From NCBI GenBank assembly GCA_022703965.1, contig JAKJHH010000014.1, forward strand, positions 1-37,630: DNA of 37,630 nt, given 5' to 3'. Both the position numbers and the translations under genes were made by a program. Positions 24,832 through 33,858 of the stretch are shown here, in pieces (position 1 is the stretch's first letter; every line of letters begins with the position of its first letter). Below the pieces are notes generated by a model. That model saw nothing but the letters and a program-made list of their open reading frames with translations, was not told the DNA's origin and did no database searches. The DNA is from Verrucomicrobiota bacterium. Lineage in GTDB: Bacteria > Verrucomicrobiota > Lentisphaeria > Victivallales > UBA1829.

Positions 24832-26982
24832 ATGGACGGACACAAGTGCAGATTCCAGAAACTCGGCGGCGCATTTCAGCTCATAATCAATGATCATAAG
24901 GATCTTGAGGCTGCGCTTACCCTTGATGAAGCCCTCTGGATGGTCAACAGCGCTCCCTGCGACGGATTTATATGTGACAGCGACTTCCTCAAATACCTCG
25001 ACGGCGACGGCGATGGACGCGTAAGAACCGACGACGTGAAAGATGCCCTGCAATGGCTTTTCAAAGTCCTGAAAGACCGCTCCGCCATTGACCGTTCGGA
25101 CAGCTTTCTGCATCTTGATACCGTTAATGGCGATGAGCCTGAAGGAAATGAGATTCTTTCCGCGGCGGCTCTCATCCTGAAAAACCTTGGATGCCAGGAT
25201 TCCAGAACTCTCAGTCTGGAACAGGTCAGAGACCGTCAGAAAATCGTTGCCCGCGGACGCTCAAACGGCGACGGCATAATTCCTCCTGAATCGACCGATT
25301 CCGAGGAACTTGCGTCCTTTATAAGAGACATCATGGAAGTTTACGGAAGCCGTAGCGATCTGAGCGGCGAAAAAGGTGTCGGCAAGGAAGAACTCGGCAA
25401 ATTCAAGGAGTCCGCCAAGAACTGTCTGGACTGGCTAGAAAAAGGGGGACTTGCGGGAGAAAATCACGATGACGCCGTGCTTCCCTGGGGCAAGGATACT
25501 CACGAAATATGTGATTCAGCTGTAAAACTTTCATCCAAAATAGACGAATATTTTGACCTCTGCCGTCTGCTCAGACTCGGCATCGATCCTTATGACAGCG
25601 CGCTGAAAAACGCTCAAAAACCGGAAAATCCCTCTGGAATCCGTGATTTCATGCTGGCCTCTCCGCTGGCGGCTCCGCGAGTGGATGAAACCCTCATCAT
25701 CGACAGCACCGTCAATCCGGTTTACAGAAAAGAACTTTCGGACTTCGCCTCCAAACTTCTGCCCAAAATCAAAGAGATTGAAGGGACTCTCTCCATCAGT
25801 TCGAACGAGTGGGATAAGATCAAACAGAAAATCTGTCCGTATCTTGACTGGAAAAAAGATTCCGCCTCCAATCCTGTCCAGAAGATTCCGCATGAACGTC
25901 TTAAGAAGTATATTGACAATGATTTTGCCTCGCGCCTCAACGAGCTGATAGAGGAAGACGAGCTTGTGGCCAAAGAACTCAAGGCCGGAGATAAAATAGA
26001 AAAAGTTCTGCTCTTTCAGAAGAATTTTCTGCGTTTCGGTAAAAATTTCATCTCCATACAGGAGCTCTTCGATCCGTCAGGCAATTCTCTGATTCAGGCA
26101 GGAACTCTTGTCATGGACGGACGCCGCTTCACACTCACAATGAAAGTTTCAAACATCGACGATCATAAGAAAACCGCTGAAAAAAGCAATATCTGCGTCA
26201 TGTACCTGGCCGTTTTCAGAAAAGACGACACGGGCAGCAGCACGATGAATGTGGCTGTAACTGTGACATCCGGCTTCATGCGCAACCTTTTTCCAGGGAA
26301 GAACGGCATATTCTTCACTCCTGATAAAAAAGAATGGGACGCAAAAGTAATCGACTTCATAAGACAGCCTGTTTCGCTTTCGGAAGCGGCTCAAATGCCT
26401 TTTGTGAAAACAGGGGAATTCTTCTCGAAACAGTTCGATAAATTCTTTTCTTCGCGCTTCAAGGATCTTGACGCGTCCATCAGCAAGACGGTTCAGAGTC
26501 CGACTCCGCCGCCTCCACAGCCGCAACAGCAATCCAGTATGCTCGGAGGCTCAATGCTGCTGATGGGAGGAAGTTTCGGTGTAGCCGCCCTCGGAAGTTC
26601 TTTTGCTTACATGGCAAATATCCTTAAAAACGTGCCTTTCCTGCATCTCATGTTAATGCTTTTCATTGTGGTGCTGCTGATAGGCGGGCCGGTTGTGGCC
26701 TTATCCGTCTACAAACTTTCGAGACGGAATCTCGGACTTTTCCTTGAGGCTTCAGGCTGGGCAGTGAATTCTCCGCTCAGACTGACTCGTCGCATGGGAA
26801 AACTCTTCACCGGAACCCCGGACTTCCCGGCTGATGCGGAAGTCCTTTCAATAGAGAGGATTATTACAACGGAGCTGAAGGCCGACAAGAAAGCTGAAGT
26901 CTCCTTCAAAGGTCTTTTCAAAGCCTTCGTTTTCACTTTGATACTTATAATAATTCTCATGCTTTTTATGAACATATTCTGA
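24832..26982 (+). CDS. EF-hand membrane protein of unknown function
   Basis: From the ATG at 24832, preceded by AAAAGGGA, the product is 716 residues. Near the N-terminus is a canonical calcium loop (D-G-D-G-D-G-R-V-R-T-D-D, 57-68). A second, weaker N-G-D-G-I-I-P-P-E loop lies near residue 145. A long soluble region follows, then a Pro/Gln linker (P-T-P-P-P-P-Q-P-Q-Q-Q) near 590. Hydrophobic segments come next (about 604-625, 634-655 and a final one at about 695-714). The bulk is probably cytoplasmic because no signal peptide is seen. I do not recognise the family. The frame stays open upstream into the MITE-like element, but the product there is not credible. The gene lies 39 bp before the Sua5-like gene and is probably co-transcribed with it. 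Confidence 0.8.
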   Translation: MDGHKCRFQKLGGAFQLIINDHKDLEAALTLDEALWMVNSAPCDGFICDSDFLKYLDGDGDGRVRTDDVKDALQWLFKVLKDRSAIDRSDSFLHLDTVNGDEPEGNEILSAAALILKNLGCQDSRTLSLEQVRDRQKIVARGRSNGDGIIPPESTDSEELASFIRDIMEVYGSRSDLSGEKGVGKEELGKFKESAKNCLDWLEKGGLAGENHDDAVLPWGKDTHEICDSAVKLSSKIDEYFDLCRLLRLGIDPYDSALKNAQKPENPSGIRDFMLASPLAAPRVDETLIIDSTVNPVYRKELSDFASKLLPKIKEIEGTLSISSNEWDKIKQKICPYLDWKKDSASNPVQKIPHERLKKYIDNDFASRLNELIEEDELVAKELKAGDKIEKVLLFQKNFLRFGKNFISIQELFDPSGNSLIQAGTLVMDGRRFTLTMKVSNIDDHKKTAEKSNICVMYLAVFRKDDTGSSTMNVAVTVTSGFMRNLFPGKNGIFFTPDKKEWDAKVIDFIRQPVSLSEAAQMPFVKTGEFFSKQFDKFFSSRFKDLDASISKTVQSPTPPPPQPQQQSSMLGGSMLLMGGSFGVAALGSSFAYMANILKNVPFLHLMLMLFIVVLLIGGPVVALSVYKLSRRNLGLFLEASGWAVNSPLRLTRRMGKLFTGTPDFPADAEVLSIERIITTELKADKKAEVSFKGLFKAFVFTLILIIILMLFMNIF

Positions 26983-27021
26983 GGACAATCGACAAACTTG
27001 AATTAAAATCTGGAGCCGACG

Positions 27022-27609
27022 ATGAAAGTACTGAATTCGGGAAAAAATCTTAACGACAGGCACACAGCCTCTCTTGTCGCCACTGCTATTGCTGAAAAAA
27101 ACGTTCTCATAGTGCCTGTGGACGGAATATACTGCCTGATCTGCAAGGGAAACGACGAAACTGCCGCAAAACGCATGTACGACATCAAAAGAGTACGTCC
27201 GGTGCAATTACTGGCCTCTGAACTGGATGACTTTGACAGAGCCAACATCAAGCTTTCCCGCAATGCCCGTAAAATAGCTTCGGCGATATGTCCCGCCCCG
27301 CTGACTGTAGTGGACAAGGAAGAGGACGGCACTGGAATTGTTTTCAAGATTCCGGATGAAGGTTCCTTCATACGCCTTGTTCTGGATTGCGGAAGCGGCG
27401 TAATAGGACTTTATCCGCTCGCCAAAACCCCGACGGATGTAAAATCGCTGCTTCCCTCATTCCTGAGAGAACCCGATGCCGTAGTCGATTTCGGCTTCCT
27501 TGAGCGTGAACCCAAAGTATCGACAGTCATTGAGCTCTCAGGCAAATCCTTCAAAGTTCTGCGTCCCGGCGTAGTTCCGGAAAGCAAGATTCGCGAAGCC
27601 ATCAAGTAA
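27022..27609 (+). CDS. divergent Sua5/YciO/YrdC-domain protein
   Basis: The 195-residue product has the size and layout of a YrdC domain, the family that makes threonylcarbamoyl-AMP for tRNA t6A. The strand V-P-V-D-G-I-Y-C-L (31-39) stands where P-T-D-T-x-Y-G-L is usual, and Y-D-I-K-R-V-R-P (53-60) stands for I-Y-x-I-K-x-R-P. G-I-V-F-K-I-P-D and S-T-V-I-E-L-S-G-K-S-F-K-V-L-R-P-G match the family's later motifs. The central S-A-N-x-S-G motif is not seen. The changes in the Thr/Asp/Gly positions make it likely that it is not the main t6A enzyme. It may be a YciO-like paralogue. It converges on the large hydrolase gene with 3 bp between the stops. Confidence 0.75.
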   Translation: MKVLNSGKNLNDRHTASLVATAIAEKNVLIVPVDGIYCLICKGNDETAAKRMYDIKRVRPVQLLASELDDFDRANIKLSRNARKIASAICPAPLTVVDKEEDGTGIVFKIPDEGSFIRLVLDCGSGVIGLYPLAKTPTDVKSLLPSFLREPDAVVDFGFLEREPKVSTVIELSGKSFKVLRPGVVPESKIREAIK

Positions 27610-27612
27610 CTG

Positions 27613-30600
27613 TCACTTGCAGAGGACTGCATCGCCGTAAAGGGCAGGATCTTTGCCGTCGGCAATGCCGCCGTACCACTCCAGCCAGTGGCGTTGTTTG
27701 CGTCCGTCGACAATGGCATCGCAATCGTTAATCAGCAGACTGAATTTTACAGGGAGATCCGCACGCGGATTCTTTACGTTCAACGCTGACCAAGGCAGAT
27801 TGAGACTATAAACCGTAACTTGATCTTCACGAGTCCATTTTCCCTCAAAAGCAGGGACGGGCTCATTGAGTTCAGCCAGCTGGCGGTTGGAGCTTGCCCA
27901 GAGACGTGAAACTGCCTTGCCGTCCGCGGCGGGCAGGATACCGAGTTCAGTATAACTTGTTTCCTGAATTCCGTCATTATTGGGATGCACCATTTCATCA
28001 CGCGAAATCGCAAAGCCGATCTGAAGAGAGTCAGCCGACCAGAGCCCCTCAAGCGTATCGGAGGCAAGGTGGACTTTGTCATTTACAGCAACTCTTATCA
28101 GGAGATAATCCTTTGTCCAGCCGAGATAGAGTTTTCCGGCTGGACGGTCGAATTCGCCGTTAACGGAATGGCGGCTGTAGCGTCCTCCGGCAAGATCAAA
28201 GACTGAAGCGGCAGGCCAACGCTCAAGCGTGGTATCAACGGCGACTTTGCTGATTGAAAAGCGGTTCAGGCCGGGAAGCGACTCCTTCCAGCTTGCGCCC
28301 GAAGAACGGCGCAGTTCCGCCTCATAGTTGCGCGGCTGTCCGAATTTAAGCTGAGGCAGTTCCAGACTGGCAGAACTAGCGCTTGTGAACTCACCGGCAG
28401 CCAGTTCCACTCCGTCTTCCTTCAGGGATACCCGAAGTTTTTCGCTCTTTGTTGCCGTGGAATTCAGGCGGAAGCGTAAGGCTGGGCGTCCGTCAATTCC
28501 GGGACTCAAAGTTAGATCGCTTAGTTCAACTGGAGGAATTACCTGAAATTCACGCCGCCAGATACTGCGGCTTTCTCCATTTTCCACCAGATGGAAGAAA
28601 ATAGCGCTTTCGCCCGGACTTGCATCGGCAGGTATTGAGATGTCGACACTACGTTCCTGATTCTTAGCTGCGCTACGGACAATCCAGTTTGCGGGGACTT
28701 CTGTTTTCAGACTTACGTTCTCCTTGGCAAAAGGAGTTCCCTTCAGCGTAACAGTTATGCTTTCGCCGGGTTTTGCGCGAAGAGTGTCCGGCGTGATTTC
28801 TATTTTGAGTCCGGCGAGACGCTCAAAATCGGCAGGATCGTTACCTGCAATGTAGAGCGGCGCTTCATCAACGGTCACCTCTACGACTCCGGCATTGACA
28901 GGCTGAGTTGATGGACTGCCGCAGACATCTGTAGTGAGTACTTCAGTGCCTCCAAGCGGCAATTTGAGCTTTCGCGGTTGACCTGTCAGTGAGTAGGCGG
29001 CAAGCAGAGCTTTTCCGTTACGCTCAAAGAGGTGAACACGAACGCCGCGGCCAAACTCGAGTTCTCCGCGGTAAGATGCATTGTATGTCATGCGCGAAAC
29101 GGTTGCCCAGGCGGCAAAAGCCGGTTTGGGTTCACGAAGCTGAGAGTTTTTGGGATGACCGCGAAGGATGCCGTAATCCAGTTCACGGGCGCTTGTCGCA
29201 TCATTCCAGAGGCCTATATGCCATACACAGGCACGTAGATTTTTAACCTGTCGATTCAGCAGAATGACACGCGCCAGATATGCAGCCTGCTGAAGTTCAG
29301 TGACCTCTCCGCCCGGCTTGGTCGAATATCCGATTTCGCTTATGTACATAGGAACATCATGTCCGTTGATCTGATTGAGCTCACGTCCAAGGCGGTTCAA
29401 CACATCGACGTAGCCTGAAGTATCAGGAGCGGCGGCGTTGGGAATGTAAGGATGAAGCATGACGTTGTCGACCAGATTTGCCATGCCGTAGTTGCGGTAA
29501 TAGCCTGTTATCTGAGAGTATTGATTCTGACTCATTGGATTAATGCAGATGCCTGCGATCGGAACACCCGGATTCAGGCTGCGAACCAGTCGGCTTGTGT
29601 TGGAAATGATATCGACGACGTCAGACATGGAGCCATGAAAGTTTTCTCCAACCATCGGCTCGTTCTGAGTTTCCCATACATCGACAAGCCCGCGGCTGGC
29701 TATGAGCTCCTTAGTGACTTTTTCACGTAAAGCCGGCCATTCGTCGGACGGCACCGGATACATTTTCTTGAACGGATGAAGGACGTTTATGCATTTGATC
29801 ACTTTGATCGGCGAACGGGCGGCGATTTTTTCAGGTGAGGGAGGATCAGCCTGAAAATCCGGCTTCTGGAAAAACGTGAAAAAAAGCTGACGCGTCCATT
29901 TTGCTCCTCCTACTTTTAACAGATCGGATTGCAGTCCCCAGACACCGAAGGCAGGTTCAGGCGTGGAATAATAGTCCTCTGGAAGCGGTGTTGTAATGGT
30001 CAGGCTGCTTGTTTTGAGCGCAAGCTCTTTGCCTGTACTGTCGCAGAGGCGCGCGGTGGCTCTGTAGTATCCGGGAAGCGCAAGTTCGAGCTCTATGCCG
30101 GACTGGGCTGAGGACTGGCGACGAAAGAGTTCACGCTCACGGCAATCGCTGACGCTCAGAGTAACAGTACTATCGGCTGGACTGTCGGGAATTGCAGCGA
30201 CCTTTACAGCTATAGGGCGTTCGAAAACCTGAACAGGAGCAGGCAATTCCAGAATCAGTGAGTCTGACTCAGATTTTTTTTTAAACTCAGGACTTGCCTG
30301 ACTCGCAAGAGGAGCCGCTTTGACCGGAGAGGGCGGAGTTGTAGCACTCGGGGCTGCCTTGACCGGACTCGGCGGATTTACGCTTGGACTTGTCTGTGGT
30401 GCAGTTTGATCTTTCACAGTCGCGTCTCCGGGCTGCATTTCACATGAAAGCTTGTCGATCCAGACCTTGCCTGCCTGTGCGGTGGTGGAAACATCAATAT
30501 ACAGCATCAGACGTTTTACATCCTGCTTCTGCATGGTCTCCGGGATGGGACCGAAAACAAATTCGCGACGTTCCCATTTCTCGCCGGGAGTAAAGACAAA

Positions 30601-30969
30601 ATCTGCCTTGGATTTGCCGGATGGATACCAGAAGGCAATCGGCTTTTTACCTTGAAGCATAAGACTTACCGTAATCTTTGGAGACTCGGCTCCAGCGCTG
30701 CTTTTGCTGTCAAAACTGAAACGGTAAGTGCTGCCAGGACGGGCTTCGACATTGGCGACAGCACTGAGCTTGCTGTCGGCAGGTAGATCAAGGAGTAGCG
30801 ATTGCAGTCCGGCAGAGGATGTCTCTGTGTCGATCTTTGCCAAAGCAGGCTTGCTGATCCAATAGCCGCCTGTTCCCTCTTCAAATGAGGGATTCTGCAA
30901 TTTGACCTCTTCGCCTGCTGACGCAATAGCGATCAATCCCGAGACAAGGCAATAAAAAATCTTCTGCAT
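27613..30969 (-). CDS. large secreted multi-domain glycoside hydrolase (TIM-barrel, clan GH-A-like)
   Basis: The 1118-residue product has a signal peptide (about 1-18). A beta-sandwich carbohydrate-binding-like domain follows (about 20-180, N-P-S-F-E-E start), then a Pro/Ser linker (about 188-235). A beta domain comes next, then a TIM barrel with W-E-T-Q-N-E-P (Glu437, likely acid/base) and M-Y-I-S-E-I-G-Y (Glu545, likely nucleophile), as in clan GH-A families such as GH39 or GH5. Beta domains and a CBM9-like C-terminal domain (about 940-1118, L-Y-L-G-W-T-K-D-Y-L-L-I-R-V-A-V-N-D) end the protein. The substrate is unknown. AAGGAAAA precedes the ATG. It is the last gene of a three-gene run with a pseudopilin and a LacI regulator. 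Confidence 0.8.
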   Translation of the reverse strand: MQKIFYCLVSGLIAIASAGEEVKLQNPSFEEGTGGYWISKPALAKIDTETSSAGLQSLLLDLPADSKLSAVANVEARPGSTYRFSFDSKSSAGAESPKITVSLMLQGKKPIAFWYPSGKSKADFVFTPGEKWERREFVFGPIPETMQKQDVKRLMLYIDVSTTAQAGKVWIDKLSCEMQPGDATVKDQTAPQTSPSVNPPSPVKAAPSATTPPSPVKAAPLASQASPEFKKKSESDSLILELPAPVQVFERPIAVKVAAIPDSPADSTVTLSVSDCRERELFRRQSSAQSGIELELALPGYYRATARLCDSTGKELALKTSSLTITTPLPEDYYSTPEPAFGVWGLQSDLLKVGGAKWTRQLFFTFFQKPDFQADPPSPEKIAARSPIKVIKCINVLHPFKKMYPVPSDEWPALREKVTKELIASRGLVDVWETQNEPMVGENFHGSMSDVVDIISNTSRLVRSLNPGVPIAGICINPMSQNQYSQITGYYRNYGMANLVDNVMLHPYIPNAAAPDTSGYVDVLNRLGRELNQINGHDVPMYISEIGYSTKPGGEVTELQQAAYLARVILLNRQVKNLRACVWHIGLWNDATSARELDYGILRGHPKNSQLREPKPAFAAWATVSRMTYNASYRGELEFGRGVRVHLFERNGKALLAAYSLTGQPRKLKLPLGGTEVLTTDVCGSPSTQPVNAGVVEVTVDEAPLYIAGNDPADFERLAGLKIEITPDTLRAKPGESITVTLKGTPFAKENVSLKTEVPANWIVRSAAKNQERSVDISIPADASPGESAIFFHLVENGESRSIWRREFQVIPPVELSDLTLSPGIDGRPALRFRLNSTATKSEKLRVSLKEDGVELAAGEFTSASSASLELPQLKFGQPRNYEAELRRSSGASWKESLPGLNRFSISKVAVDTTLERWPAASVFDLAGGRYSRHSVNGEFDRPAGKLYLGWTKDYLLIRVAVNDKVHLASDTLEGLWSADSLQIGFAISRDEMVHPNNDGIQETSYTELGILPAADGKAVSRLWASSNRQLAELNEPVPAFEGKWTREDQVTVYSLNLPWSALNVKNPRADLPVKFSLLINDCDAIVDGRKQRHWLEWYGGIADGKDPALYGDAVLCK
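30311..30375 (-). repeat. 13-codon direct repeat in the hydrolase linker
   Basis: Two imperfect copies (30311-30336 and 30350-30375, period 39 bp) encode P-P-S-P-V-K-A-A-P twice in the Pro/Ser-rich linker. This is probably slippage growth of a flexible linker. Confidence 0.7.
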
Positions 30970-31022
30970 GATGTTTTTCCTTAGTTTTCTGTATGACGGT
31001 TTTGCCGATGCGGAAATCAGCT

Positions 31023-31688
31023 CTATAGCGCTGATGTCGCAGTTTCAGCGTCGGCGTAATAAAAATTCTGCACAGACGGGAAAATTGAATTCAGTTCGGA
31101 ACGTCCGACAGGACGGACACTGCCGTCCAGAAACCAGGTATTGGCACGGTTGCTGTGGCGCAGTTGCATATAAAACCCCGAACCGCTGTTCCAACGGATT
31201 ACGTAAAGCTGCTGAGGAACCGAAAGCCAGCCGCCAAGACCGTAACTGTCGCCGAGAAACCATACAGTGCTTGGAGACTTGTTTGTATAAATATTCAGAA
31301 AATCAATTCTTGTAGCTTTGTCGATTTTTATTCTGGCCATATCTCCGTTGATCCCGTAGGTAAAGACTGCATTGCTGTTGTTTGCAAAACTCTTGCGCTT
31401 GGAATCCGATGGACAGAGGAACACATCGGACAACGGCATATACTTCATATCAACCATTTTATTAGCCCAGTAATACTGGTTGGACGGAGACGGCTCACAG
31501 AACCAGCCGTCATAATCGCCGGAATACATTTTTATTGCCAGACCGATCTGTTTCTGATTAGAGGAGCATTTGATTTCTTTGGCGCGGCCGCGAGCCTGAT
31601 TAAGAGCTGGCAGCAATAAAGTCGCCAGTATGCCGATAATGGCAATTACAACAAGAAGCTCAATCAAGGTGAAATGATTTTTTTTCAT
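31023..31688 (-). CDS. prepilin-like (type II pseudopilin) protein with H...DGSV C-terminal motif
   Basis: The 221-residue product begins [21 protein letters not shown]. This is a prepilin leader with cleavage expected before F-T-L-I-E and the methylated helix after it. [17 protein letters not shown] and [16 protein letters not shown] are the conserved features of the expanded Lentisphaerae/Planctomycetes pseudopilin family (DUF1559-like). C-P-S-D occurs mid-protein. It is probably an envelope or secretion-associated surface protein. AAGGAG lies 8 bp before the ATG. It lies between a LacI regulator and a large hydrolase gene in the same direction, so the three are likely one regulon. Confidence 0.88.
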   Translation of the reverse strand: MKKNHFTLIELLVVIAIIGILATLLLPALNQARGRAKEIKCSSNQKQIGLAIKMYSGDYDGWFCEPSPSNQYYWANKMVDMKYMPLSDVFLCPSDSKRKSFANNSNAVFTYGINGDMARIKIDKATRIDFLNIYTNKSPSTVWFLGDSYGLGGWLSVPQQLYVIRWNSGSGFYMQLRHSNRANTWFLDGSVRPVGRSELNSIFPSVQNFYYADAETATSAL

Positions 31689-31740
31689 GATATATTCTCC
31701 TTATATGATATTCAAAATCAACATCTTGAAGTGATGTCAG

Positions 31741-31753
31741 TTTGAATTTCAAA
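31741..31753. promoter_or_regulatory. TTTGAA-T-TTCAAA inverted repeat between LacI gene and pseudopilin gene
   Basis: This is a 6+6 inverted repeat with one central base, in the 87-bp gap upstream of the pseudopilin gene. It is a possible operator for the upstream LacI-type regulator, but the AT-rich context makes chance likely. Confidence 0.25.
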
Positions 31754-31775
31754 TAGTCTCTTTTTTAAGACCGGA

Positions 31776-32777
31776 TCAGCGAACAGAGGCTCGCTCAAGC
31801 AGTTTGACCGGAATTCTGATATTCTGGGGCTGGATGACAGTGTTTTGAGACTCTATTGCCTCCAGCAAAATTTCAGTGGCGCGAGAACCGATTTCCTCGG
31901 GAAACTGGTCAACAGTACTTAATTGCGGGCGCATCCGTGTGCCCAGAGGAAGCTTGCCGAAACCGACCAGAGAGAGCTCGCGAGGAACATTCATTCCCAG
32001 ATCGGTAGCCGCGGAAGCTGCTTCAAGGGCAAGATAATCATTAAAACAGACCAGCGCTTCGGGATGATCGGGACGATCAAGCAGCGGGCGGATAATTGCC
32101 TGATTATCAGCAAAACAGTCGTCGATATTGACGCAGTCGGACTGGCGGACAGTCAAACCGTGACGAGCCATAGCCTCCTGAAAACCGCTGAAACGTTCCT
32201 GACCGGAGCTGATACCGCGATTGCTGATACAGCCGATTCGGGTAATACCGCGTGAAATCAGATGATCGACCGCAAGATTGGCTCCGCCGAAGTTGTCGCT
32301 TCCTACAAAGTTGAATTCGTTGCCTGCCCAAGTTTGGTCAATCACTACAACAAGACTGTGAAAATTCTGTAACTCTTTGAGATAGAATGGAGAAGGCAAC
32401 TGAGCCATCGGAAAGAGCAGGAGTCCGTCAACCCTTCGGCGTGAAAAACGCGAGAGCACTCCGGCTCCTTCCGCCACAATCAAATCCCAGCATATTACCA
32501 TCACATCATAATTATTCTGATGAAGACAACGCAAAATGGAATTCATAATCGCACCGGAAAAACTGTCGTCAAAATTATTATAAGCAATGCCAATTGTACG
32601 GCTGCGTCCGGTCTGAATGCTCTCAACAATCGCATTCGGCTGATAATTATAGCGTTTTGCCACCATTTCAATGCGCTCGCGAGTGGCGGCTTTGATTTCC
32701 GGACGCCCCTTGAGCGCTTTGGATACCGTCGACTCCGATACATCACAGATTCTGGCAATGTCTTTCAGTGAGATCAT
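31776..32777 (-). CDS. LacI-family transcriptional regulator of the hydrolase locus
   Basis: The 333-residue product has a standard LacI helix-turn-helix (S-L-K-D-I-A-R-I-C-D-V-S-E-S-T-V-S-K-A-L-K-G, residues 3-24) and hinge (Y-N-Y-Q-P-N-A). The sugar-binding-like domain shows I-G-I-A-Y-N-N, R-R-R-V-D-G-L-L-L-F-P, V-V-V-I-D-Q-T-W and L-V-G-F-G. It is normal in length and cytoplasmic. It stands first in a co-directional run with a pseudopilin and a secreted hydrolase, so it probably controls them in response to a sugar released by the hydrolase. AGGAAA precedes the ATG. A promoter with an overlapping palindrome lies upstream, which suggests autoregulation. Confidence 0.93.
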   Translation of the reverse strand: MISLKDIARICDVSESTVSKALKGRPEIKAATRERIEMVAKRYNYQPNAIVESIQTGRSRTIGIAYNNFDDSFSGAIMNSILRCLHQNNYDVMVICWDLIVAEGAGVLSRFSRRRVDGLLLFPMAQLPSPFYLKELQNFHSLVVVIDQTWAGNEFNFVGSDNFGGANLAVDHLISRGITRIGCISNRGISSGQERFSGFQEAMARHGLTVRQSDCVNIDDCFADNQAIIRPLLDRPDHPEALVCFNDYLALEAASAATDLGMNVPRELSLVGFGKLPLGTRMRPQLSTVDQFPEEIGSRATEILLEAIESQNTVIQPQNIRIPVKLLERASVR

Positions 32778-32807
32778 AACGCTATTTCCTGACTTGTTCT
32801 ATAATAG

Positions 32808-32835
32808 ATTTTATCAGATTTATAGAAAAAATCAA
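32808..32835 (-). promoter_or_regulatory. promoter of the LacI / pseudopilin / hydrolase run
   Basis: On the minus strand TTGATT (32835 to 32830) and TAAAAT (32813 to 32808) are 16 bp apart. The start would be near 32801, leaving a leader of about 24 nt before the ATG. Confidence 0.55.
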
Positions 32836-32843
32836 GTACTTGA
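32832..32843. promoter_or_regulatory. 12-bp palindrome over the -35 element, candidate operator
   Basis: TCAAGTACTTGA is fully self-complementary and overlaps the -35 of the promoter by 4 bp, a position suited to repression. It is short and has a central TA rather than the usual CG of LacI operators, so the call is tentative. Confidence 0.4.
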
Positions 32844-32991
32844 AATTATAAATAACAAAAAATTTGAGCACAAATATTCAAAGATCAAAAAAATAATTTA
32901 CATGCCATGAAATTATTGAATTATAAGGCTTTTGTCAGTTACATGGAAGTTTATATCGAATGGACAAGAGAGAAATTTTGAGGAATGGAAA

Positions 32992-33804
32992 TCAGTCAAC
33001 AACACTGCGCTCTTCAGCTGCAAACAGATTCTGCTCGGCATCGTATTTTAAGATGGATATTTTGCCTGTTTTCGTTACCGAGCCGGAACAGTATTCGCCG
33101 CGTCCGCCGGAAACGGTCGGCACAAAATACGGGACGTGGACATGTCCGCAAAGGGAAACATCAATTCTGCCGGAATCCAGAAGCTTTCTGACAGCTGCCT
33201 GTCCCCATAATCTGCGCCTGAACCTCGCAAGCGGATGACGTTCGATTAGCGGAAAATGCCCGGCAATTATTATAGGATGTTTTTTGTGATCCGAACATAG
33301 TTTTTCAAGGAAAATCCGGCTGTCCCTGCTGAAATGCCCGCAGGAGGAAAATAGAGTCGTCGGCACACTGGAATTCGTAAGAACAAGTTCGCAGTCGGCA
33401 ATTCTGACAGAAAGAGGCAGTTCATCCAGACTGCAACGGTTCTGATTAATTGCCTTAAAGGCCTCCTTTAGAGCCTCTCTGCATTTTTTGTTCCGTACAT
33501 AAGCATCGTGATTGCCCGGCACGTAGAAAAGTTTGATATCCGAATCAATAAGCGGTCTGAGAAGTTCCAATGCACGCCTGAATTCCCCCGGCTGCCCGCA
33601 GTTTGTGATGTCGCCGGTGCATATAGCCGCGTCCGGCTTCTCCTTCAATATGAAGGAGACAGCTTTCTCAAGCAGTTCCGTTCTGTGGATGCCCTTCCGC
33701 CTGAAGCGGAAATTCATGGAGCCAAGAAGTCGTTTATCAAAAAACGCGCTCCAATGCTCAAGACCTCCGCCTTCATGCGGATCGGAAAAATGAATTAGTT
33801 TCAT
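32992..33804 (-). CDS. calcineurin-like metallophosphoesterase
   Basis: The 270-residue product shows the five metal-binding motifs of the superfamily in order: S-D-P-H (D8, H10), G-D-I-T-N (64-68, where the usual last residue is also Asn), G-N-H-D (97-100), then a G-H-F-P and a G-H-V-H in the second half. No signal peptide is visible, so it is probably cytoplasmic. Cyclic nucleotides, nucleotides or lipid-linked phosphates are all possible substrates. It lies downstream of the NamZ-like gene on the same strand with 220 bp between, including hairpins, so it is probably a separate unit. Confidence 0.88.
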   Translation of the reverse strand: MKLIHFSDPHEGGGLEHWSAFFDKRLLGSMNFRFRRKGIHRTELLEKAVSFILKEKPDAAICTGDITNCGQPGEFRRALELLRPLIDSDIKLFYVPGNHDAYVRNKKCREALKEAFKAINQNRCSLDELPLSVRIADCELVLTNSSVPTTLFSSCGHFSRDSRIFLEKLCSDHKKHPIIIAGHFPLIERHPLARFRRRLWGQAAVRKLLDSGRIDVSLCGHVHVPYFVPTVSGGRGEYCSGSVTKTGKISILKYDAEQNLFAAEERSVVD

Positions 33805-33833
33805 CGCCTGCTTTCACAGCCATTCCATAAAAT

Positions 33834-33852
33834 TAAAATGCGTAGCATTTTA
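33834..33852 (-). terminator. weak intrinsic terminator downstream of the NamZ-like gene
   Basis: TAAAATGC-TAC-GCATTTTA on the minus strand is an 8-bp stem with a 3-nt loop, followed by ATTTTAT. The stem is AT-rich, so efficiency is uncertain. Confidence 0.4.
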
Positions 33853-33858
33853 CAGAGT

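Noticed and set aside
31142-31157. TGGCACGGTTGCTG, another sigma-54-like match
   Set aside because: It lies inside the pseudopilin coding region with wrong spacing between GG and GC and no gene downstream on that strand.
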